Below the pieces are notes generated by a model. The model was not told the origin of the DNA. It ran no database searches and worked only from the letters and a program-made list of their open reading frames with translations. The position numbers and the translations under genes are program-made. A DNA stretch of 8,925 nucleotides from a bacterium (GTDB lineage: Bacteria > ARS69): contig JALGZO010000675.1 in NCBI GenBank assembly GCA_025774865.1, positions 1 through 8,925 of the forward strand, given 5' to 3'. Position 1 is the stretch's first letter. Each line of letters begins with the position of its first letter. Shown in pieces: positions 5,089-8,925 of this stretch.

Positions 5089-7056
5089 CTAGCGGCCCCC
5101 CTCGGCCGCAGCGAACTCTTCCTGCACTTCGCCGCAGCGAAGCATCTTCGCCCCGAAGTAGGGGTTGTCGATCCGATCGTGGTCCTGCATCCAGTGCGCG
5201 CCCTGGAACTCGAAGGCCATCGGACAGTAGGTGAGGTAGAAGGACCCCTCGCTGGCGTGACCGAACGCCTTCTCGAGCTCGATCACCGCAGCGGAGACAT
5301 CCGCGAAAGACGCTCGGAGCGCGTCCATCGCGGCGTCCTTCCCCGGCGATTGGAGCGCCGTCATGAGCTCTTTCGAGAGGCGGCGCCATTCCTGGCGCCC
5401 CCGCGCCGACAGCCCTTCTTCCCCGATGGAGTGCACGAGCGGATGAAGCGCCGAGAACGACTCCCGGGTGGCATCGAGATCGTCGCCGGACAGCGCCGCC
5501 GAGAGCTCGAAGTACTTCTCGTAGACGGGAGCCAGGGCGGCGGCGAACGCCGGACTCGCGAGTCCGGCGGCCTTCCCCACCGGCGCGGGCGCCCCGCCCC
5601 CGTCACGCGCGCTCATCATGCTCGGCTTCGCCTGGATCTGGAGCGCGCTGTCGATCTTGAAGTTGCCGTTGACGACGACGCGCTCCCCTTCGGCGAGGCC
5701 GCTCTTCACCACGTAGACTTCGCCGGCGCGAGGCCCGAGCACGATCTCTCGACCTTCGTAGGTCGGACGGTCGGTGTCGGGAACCTGCACGTAGACGATC
5801 GCGCGCTTGCCGGTGAAGAGCACCGCGCTCCTCGGAACGAGGAGAGGCCCCGCCCCTTCGGCGGCGGCCGCCACGTAGCCGAGCTCTTCTGCCCGGACGA
5901 GGTCCATGCCGCAGACGTCGCAATCCGCGGCCTGCCCCTTCACGACTTCGGGATGCATCGGGCAAATCCACTTCCCCGCGAGATCCTCTGCAATCACGCT
6001 GCCGGCCGCGTCCGTCTCCGCGAGGACCCGCGCCCGGACGAACATCTCCGGCTTGAGGAGCCCGCGGGGATTCTCGACGTTGACTCGCACCTTGACGGTG
6101 CGCGACGTCGGATCGAGGGTCGGCGAGATGAAGGAGATCTTTCCCGCGACCTGTTCACCCGGAAGCGCTTCGGTCGTGAACTCGACTTCCTGTCCGTAGC
6201 GGAGCCAGGCGAGATCCGCTTCGTACGCGTCCAGGAGGACCCACAGTCGCGACAGATCGGCGATCCGATAGATGGGAGTGCCGGTCTGCACGTAGTCCCC
6301 CTCCACCGCGTTCTTCTCGATCACGACTCCGCCGGACTGCGCGTAGAGCGTCAGGTGATCCGAGGGCTTGCGCCCGCTCTCGATCTCTTCGATTTGCGAG
6401 GCGGTTACTCCGAGCAATCGCAACTTGTCGCGCGCCGCCTGGACGGTCGCCTCGGATGCTTCACGAAACAGACTCGTGCCAGCGCCATTCGTCACGGCTC
6501 GCAGCGCTTGCACCAGCTCCTCTTCGGCAGATAGAAGATCCGGGCTGTAGATCTCCGCGAGGTGGTCGCCCTTTCGCACGGTGATTCCCGTGTAGTCGAC
6601 GTAAAGCCGGTCGAGACGTCCCGGTACCCAGGCGGTAATCGCCCCGATCCGGGTCTCGTCGTAGTCGACCTTCCCGACGAGGCGAATCTCGACGAATGGT
6701 CGGTCGCGGACCACGGGCGTCGTCTCGATCTCGGCGAGGGCGCGCGCCGCCTCCGACATCTCCAGCCGCGGCGCGTCGGTGTCGTCCGCGGTCCCCATCT
6801 CGACGGGAATGAGATCCATGAAGCAGATGGGGCACTGCCCCGACTCGGGCAGCTTGATCTGCGGATGCATGGAGCAGGTCCAGGTGGTCGCGGCCTCTTC
6901 CGCTTCGGCGGTGTGGTCGTGACCCGGCTCGGACGGACCGCTCGGACGAATGGAGCTGCGCCCGATCAGGATCCCGACCAGGAGCACGGCGAGCAAGAGT
7001 ACGGGCGGGCTGCGCAGAAAGCCGAACCGGCGGCGGCCCGGAGCGACGTCCGTCAT
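5089..7056 (-). CDS. cusB: CusB-type periplasmic adaptor with two HMBD modules and DUF3347
   Basis: A 655-residue membrane-fusion (adaptor) protein that links the RND permease to the outer-membrane channel and hands it Cu(I)/Ag(I). Order of parts: membrane anchor about 13-31; His-containing spacer (G-H-D-H, 45-48); first heavy-metal-binding domain about 59-85 (C61-x-M-H-P, C75-P-I-C78-F-M-D); barrel-sandwich and alpha-hairpin about 120-260 (V-P-G-R-L-D-R-L, then the Y-S-P-D-L-L-S-A-E-E-E hairpin start); beta-barrel about 265-345; second heavy-metal-binding domain about 363-386 (C365-P-M-H-P, C379-D-V-C382-G-M-D); membrane-proximal domain about 403-476; and a C-terminal DUF3347 domain about 504-646 (Y-C611-P-M-A, N-P-Y-F-G, C641-G). 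A strong AAGGAGGTG ribosome site at 7062-7070 sits 5 bases before the ATG, inside the end of the channel gene, whose TGA overlaps this ATG. E. coli CusB is near 400 residues, so this one is long because of the added modules. Confidence 0.94.
   Translation of the reverse strand: MTDVAPGRRRFGFLRSPPVLLLAVLLVGILIGRSSIRPSGPSEPGHDHTAEAEEAATTWTCSMHPQIKLPESGQCPICFMDLIPVEMGTADDTDAPRLEMSEAARALAEIETTPVVRDRPFVEIRLVGKVDYDETRIGAITAWVPGRLDRLYVDYTGITVRKGDHLAEIYSPDLLSAEEELVQALRAVTNGAGTSLFREASEATVQAARDKLRLLGVTASQIEEIESGRKPSDHLTLYAQSGGVVIEKNAVEGDYVQTGTPIYRIADLSRLWVLLDAYEADLAWLRYGQEVEFTTEALPGEQVAGKISFISPTLDPTSRTVKVRVNVENPRGLLKPEMFVRARVLAETDAAGSVIAEDLAGKWICPMHPEVVKGQAADCDVCGMDLVRAEELGYVAAAAEGAGPLLVPRSAVLFTGKRAIVYVQVPDTDRPTYEGREIVLGPRAGEVYVVKSGLAEGERVVVNGNFKIDSALQIQAKPSMMSARDGGGAPAPVGKAAGLASPAFAAALAPVYEKYFELSAALSGDDLDATRESFSALHPLVHSIGEEGLSARGRQEWRRLSKELMTALQSPGKDAAMDALRASFADVSAAVIELEKAFGHASEGSFYLTYCPMAFEFQGAHWMQDHDRIDNPYFGAKMLRCGEVQEEFAAAEGGR
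5119..5547 (-). other. DUF3347 domain at the adaptor C-terminus
   Basis: Residues about 504-646 of the adaptor: a helical stretch (Y-E-K-Y-F-E-L-S-A-A-L-S-G-D-D) followed by the conserved terminal block with Y-C-P-M-A, G-A-x-W-M-Q, N-P-Y-F-G-A-K-M-L and C-G. This pattern matches my memory of DUF3347 (Pfam PF11827), a domain that occurs alone or attached to CusB-like proteins. Its paired Cys/Met residues suggest metal binding, which is inference. Confidence 0.75.
5899..5970 (-). other. Second heavy-metal-binding domain (internal) in the adaptor
   Basis: Residues about 363-386, pattern W-x-C-P-M-H-P-E ... C-D-V-C-G-M-D-L. It is the same short zinc-ribbon-like HMBD fold as the N-terminal copy, but sits between the beta-barrel and the membrane-proximal domain. 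The usual C-P-x-C is C-D-V-C here. Confidence 0.85.
6802..6882 (-). other. First heavy-metal-binding domain (N-terminal) in the adaptor
   Basis: Residues about 59-85, pattern W-T-C-S-M-H-P-Q ... C-P-I-C-F-M-D-L. This is the canonical place for an HMBD in CusB-like proteins. The glycine normally following the second CxxC cysteine is Phe79 here. Confidence 0.88.
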
Positions 7057-8360
7057 CGCGACACCTCCTTCCCCCACTCGGTTCCCGTGACCGACTCCAG
7101 CGTGGCCGCGCTCCGTCCGCGATCCGCCCAGGCCCGCGCGAGCTCGAGCTCGAACTCCAGAAGGATCCGCTGGGCGTCGATCATGTCGAGGAAGCCTCCC
7201 TTGCCGTTCCGATACGCGGTCGTCGTGGCCTCCAGCGACTGGACGGCCTTCGGTAACAGGGCGTTCTCGTACAAGTCGCTTCGCCGGTCGGCGTCGCGCC
7301 ACTCGTAGAGGATCGCATCCGCGCGCGCGATCAGCTCGTCCTCTTCCGCGTCGCGGCTCTCGAGCGTGGCGGCGAGACTTTCTTCCGCCTCGCGGATGGG
7401 CCCCTCGTACTTTCCGCGGAAGAGCGGAAGCTCGGTCGAAATGCTGACGATCACCGCGTCCTTCCCGCTGTCCACGAGCTCCGGATTCAGCGCTTCGCCC
7501 GTCCGGATCCAATCCACCCCGACGCTCCAGTCCGGCCAACGACTGCGACGGGCGAGCCGGTCCTTCGCCTCGGCCTGGACGATTGCGTGGTCCCGGATGC
7601 CGAGCCGGGGCGCGCCCTCCCGGAGCTCCTCGACGACGGCGTCGCGCTCCGGCGCGGTCCGCTGCTCGGGCAGGTTCCGCGGCTGAGCCAGGGGCTCGGC
7701 CAGGGGGCGGTGCAAGAGTGCGTTGAGGCGGGCTTCGGTCGGCCGAACCCGATCCTCCAGTGAGCGCAGACGATCCTCGACGACGCCGAGCTCCACCTGA
7801 AGACGGATGAGGTCGGCGTGCTCCGCCGCCCCGATGCGATACTTCGCGCGGACGACGCGCTCGAGATTCGAGAGAAGCTCGAGATTCTCGCGCGTTCGGT
7901 CGATCGCCTGGCCGAGCCAGTAAAGGTCATACCACGCACGGGTCACGTCGGCCCGCAGCGCGAAGCGGCGGTCCCGATAGCGAGCCGCCGCCGCATCGGC
8001 GCCCGCCGCGGCCGCCTCTCGGCGAAATCCGAGCTTCCCGAACCACGGCAGCCGCTGCCGCAAAGACGCCCGATGGGTCTGCGGGCCCACCCGTGTCTCG
8101 ACCTCTTGCACGTACCACGCGAACGAGACTTGCGGGTCGGGGAACGAGCCCGCGTGGTCCGTGCGGCCGGTCTCGGCGAGCCACTCACGCCGCATCGACT
8201 CGAGCCCCGGGCTCCGAAGTTCCGCCACGCGGAGAAAGTCTGCGAGCGTGGGTGCGTCGGGCAGCTTCGCCGGCTCGTCGCCGAGGACGGAGCCGAACAG
8301 AAGCAAGTTGAACGCACCGGCCAGGACGCCCGCCGCGCATCGGCGGAGTCGCCTCATCAT
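7053..8360 (-). CDS. cusC: CusC/TolC-type outer-membrane efflux channel
   Basis: A 435-residue outer-membrane factor (OEP/TolC family, PF02321) that forms the exit duct of the tripartite pump. A signal peptide is visible at about 1-27 (Arg-rich start, hydrophobic core, cut near V-L-G). No lipobox Cys follows it, so unlike E. coli CusC it is probably not a lipoprotein. The two internal OEP repeats show at about 96-218 (Q-R-L-P-W-F-G-K-L entry, then long coiled-coil helices) and about 300-430 (S-T-E-L-P-L-F-R-G-K-Y, closing with Y-R-N-G-K-G-G-F-L-D-M-I-D-A-Q). I chose the first of two adjacent ATGs (8360) because GAAGGGAG at 8370-8377 precedes it by 9 bases; an in-frame GTG at 8387 has no better site. 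Its TGA overlaps the adaptor's ATG, giving translational coupling. The symbol is by role in this operon; sequence identity to E. coli CusC is probably low. Confidence 0.92.
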   Translation of the reverse strand: MMRRLRRCAAGVLAGAFNLLLFGSVLGDEPAKLPDAPTLADFLRVAELRSPGLESMRREWLAETGRTDHAGSFPDPQVSFAWYVQEVETRVGPQTHRASLRQRLPWFGKLGFRREAAAAGADAAAARYRDRRFALRADVTRAWYDLYWLGQAIDRTRENLELLSNLERVVRAKYRIGAAEHADLIRLQVELGVVEDRLRSLEDRVRPTEARLNALLHRPLAEPLAQPRNLPEQRTAPERDAVVEELREGAPRLGIRDHAIVQAEAKDRLARRSRWPDWSVGVDWIRTGEALNPELVDSGKDAVIVSISTELPLFRGKYEGPIREAEESLAATLESRDAEEDELIARADAILYEWRDADRRSDLYENALLPKAVQSLEATTTAYRNGKGGFLDMIDAQRILLEFELELARAWADRGRSAATLESVTGTEWGKEVSR

Positions 8361-8453
8361 GGAATTGCACTCCCTTCTCGAAGGCACGCACGAACACGAC
8401 CGGCGGACGTACCTTGCCCGCAGGTCGACGACCTCAGAAATCGAGAAGAGAGA
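8361..8453. other. 93-bp gap between the Cys-rich gene and the channel gene
   Basis: It holds the ribosome site of the channel gene (8370-8377) and a 13-base near-perfect palindrome AGGTCGACGACCT at 8422-8434 (arms AGGTCG/CGACCT around one base). No hairpin followed by a T-tract is present, so transcription can run through from the Cys-rich gene. An internal promoter is possible but not identifiable by eye. Confidence 0.5.
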
Positions 8454-8876
8454 TTAGCTCCGGAAGACGGAGTGAGCCAGGTAGACGGGGACCTTCGGTG
8501 GCGGGGGTGCGGGCGGAGCGGGCGGCGCGTCCGGCGCGGTCACGGGAACTGGTTCGGCCTCGGGAGCGGGGATGGCCGCGAGAGCATGCGCCGCGGCGAT
8601 CGCGCCGACCGACGAGCGCGCCGAGAGGGTCGCGTCGTCGAGAGCCGGACACTCGCAGTCCTCGCCCTCTTGCTCACACGCGCCCGGCGGGAGCGGCGCA
8701 GCGACCGGTTCCGGCACCGAGCAGCAGGGCGACTTCGGCGCCGGCGGGACCTTGACCTCGGCCAGGAACTCCGCGGCCATCCCGTCGGTCAGGCAGCAGC
8801 AGATGCCGCCGGCGCCGAGCGGCACGGCCATCAGGAGCGCCAGGAAGACGCGAAGGGTATTGGACGCGAGCGGCAC
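8454..8876 (-). CDS. Small exported Cys/Pro-rich protein, family not recognised
   Basis: A 140-residue protein starting with GTG; AAGGAG at 8882-8887 lies 5 bases before it, which fixes the start. Residues 1-24 look like a signal peptide (hydrophobic V-F-L-A-L-L-M-A-V-P-L, then G-A-G-G). The mature part has eight cysteines in clusters: C26-C28 (C-C-C), C51-C52, C67, and C74-x-C76. It then has an Ala/Pro-rich tail (about 104-128, including four consecutive Pro) and ends Y-L-A-H-S-V-F-R-S. There is no proper lipobox before C26 (the residue just before it is Ile). I do not recognise the family. Its position at the head of a Cu/Ag efflux operon and its paired cysteines suggest periplasmic Cu(I) binding or sensing, which is inference. 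Small Cys-rich exported proteins near copper pumps are known in general. It could also be a disulfide-linked envelope protein with no metal role. Confidence 0.75.
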   Translation of the reverse strand: MPLASNTLRVFLALLMAVPLGAGGICCCLTDGMAAEFLAEVKVPPAPKSPCCSVPEPVAAPLPPGACEQEGEDCECPALDDATLSARSSVGAIAAAHALAAIPAPEAEPVPVTAPDAPPAPPAPPPPKVPVYLAHSVFRS

Positions 8877-8895
8877 GCGGGCTCCTTCCTTCGAA

Positions 8896-8909
8896 GACCC
8901 TACAGTATC
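8896..8909 (-). promoter_or_regulatory. Possible -10/operator element before the efflux operon
   Basis: On the minus strand the bases GATACTGTAGGGTC lie about 20 bases before the start of the first gene. GATACT (8909-8904) matches four of six bases of a TATAAT-type -10 and is 27 bases from the GTG. The 14-mer is an imperfect palindrome and includes TACTGTA (palindromic arms TAC/GTA). The matching -35 would fall off the window edge, so this is only a candidate. No metal-regulator family can be named from it. Confidence 0.2.
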
Positions 8910-8925
8910 GGCATCCGGGCGACCC

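Noticed and set aside
4432-6534. Plus-strand open frame of 700 codons opposite the adaptor and permease
   Set aside because: It crosses the boundary of two real minus-strand genes, has no family features, and its charged low-complexity composition is the mirror of the real codons.
8454-8876. Lipoprotein assignment for the small Cys-rich protein
   Set aside because: The residues just before the first cysteine (G-G-I) do not fit a lipobox, which needs a small residue directly before Cys.

Overview
The window carries one compact heavy-metal efflux operon on the minus strand (8876 down to 726), almost certainly for monovalent copper and/or silver. A single plus-strand membrane gene (183-638) converges on it. 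The DNA is strongly GC-rich with GC-ending codons throughout. An inner-membrane pump, a periplasmic adaptor and an outer-membrane channel point to a diderm bacterium. The long form of the pump, the adaptor ending in a DUF3347 domain and the small YHS-like metal-binding protein suggest a lineage outside the classical Enterobacteria/Pseudomonas Cus systems. Gemmatimonadota, Acidobacteriota, Planctomycetota, Eisenbacteria-like or myxobacterial groups are possible, but I cannot assign a phylum from the sequence alone.

Layout in transcription order on the minus strand: (1) 8876-8454, a small exported cysteine- and proline-rich protein of unknown family; (2) 8360-7053, a CusC/TolC-type outer-membrane efflux protein; (3) 7056-5089, a CusB-type adaptor with two heavy-metal-binding domains and a C-terminal DUF3347 domain; (4) 5088-1364, a long CusA-type RND permease, split by a frameshift near 4372-4375; (5) 1367-726, an exported protein with one eroded and two complete YHS-like CCxxC metal-binding repeats. 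Genes 2-5 are joined by 4-base ATGA overlaps or by a stop codon touching a start codon, so they are very probably one translationally coupled unit. On the plus strand, 183-638 encodes a four-helix DoxX-family protein that ends 87 bases from the stop of gene 5. Positions 1-182 hold no convincing gene.

How the genes probably work together: the permease takes Cu(I)/Ag(I) from the periplasm or cytoplasm through a three-methionine site that is fully conserved here. The adaptor's metal-binding domains load the pump and connect it to the outer-membrane channel. The two small exported Cys-rich proteins at either end of the operon may buffer metal or hand it over in the periplasm; that last role is inference.

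The points most worth a second look are: the permease reading frame, which is broken exactly where about 12 family-typical residues are also missing (a small deletion or an assembly error); an extra block of about four hydrophobic segments in the middle of the permease; the adaptor with three metal-site modules; and the two unassigned Cys-rich exported proteins. I found no RNA genes, CRISPR array, insertion sequence or regulator gene. The operon's promoter lies at or beyond the right edge.
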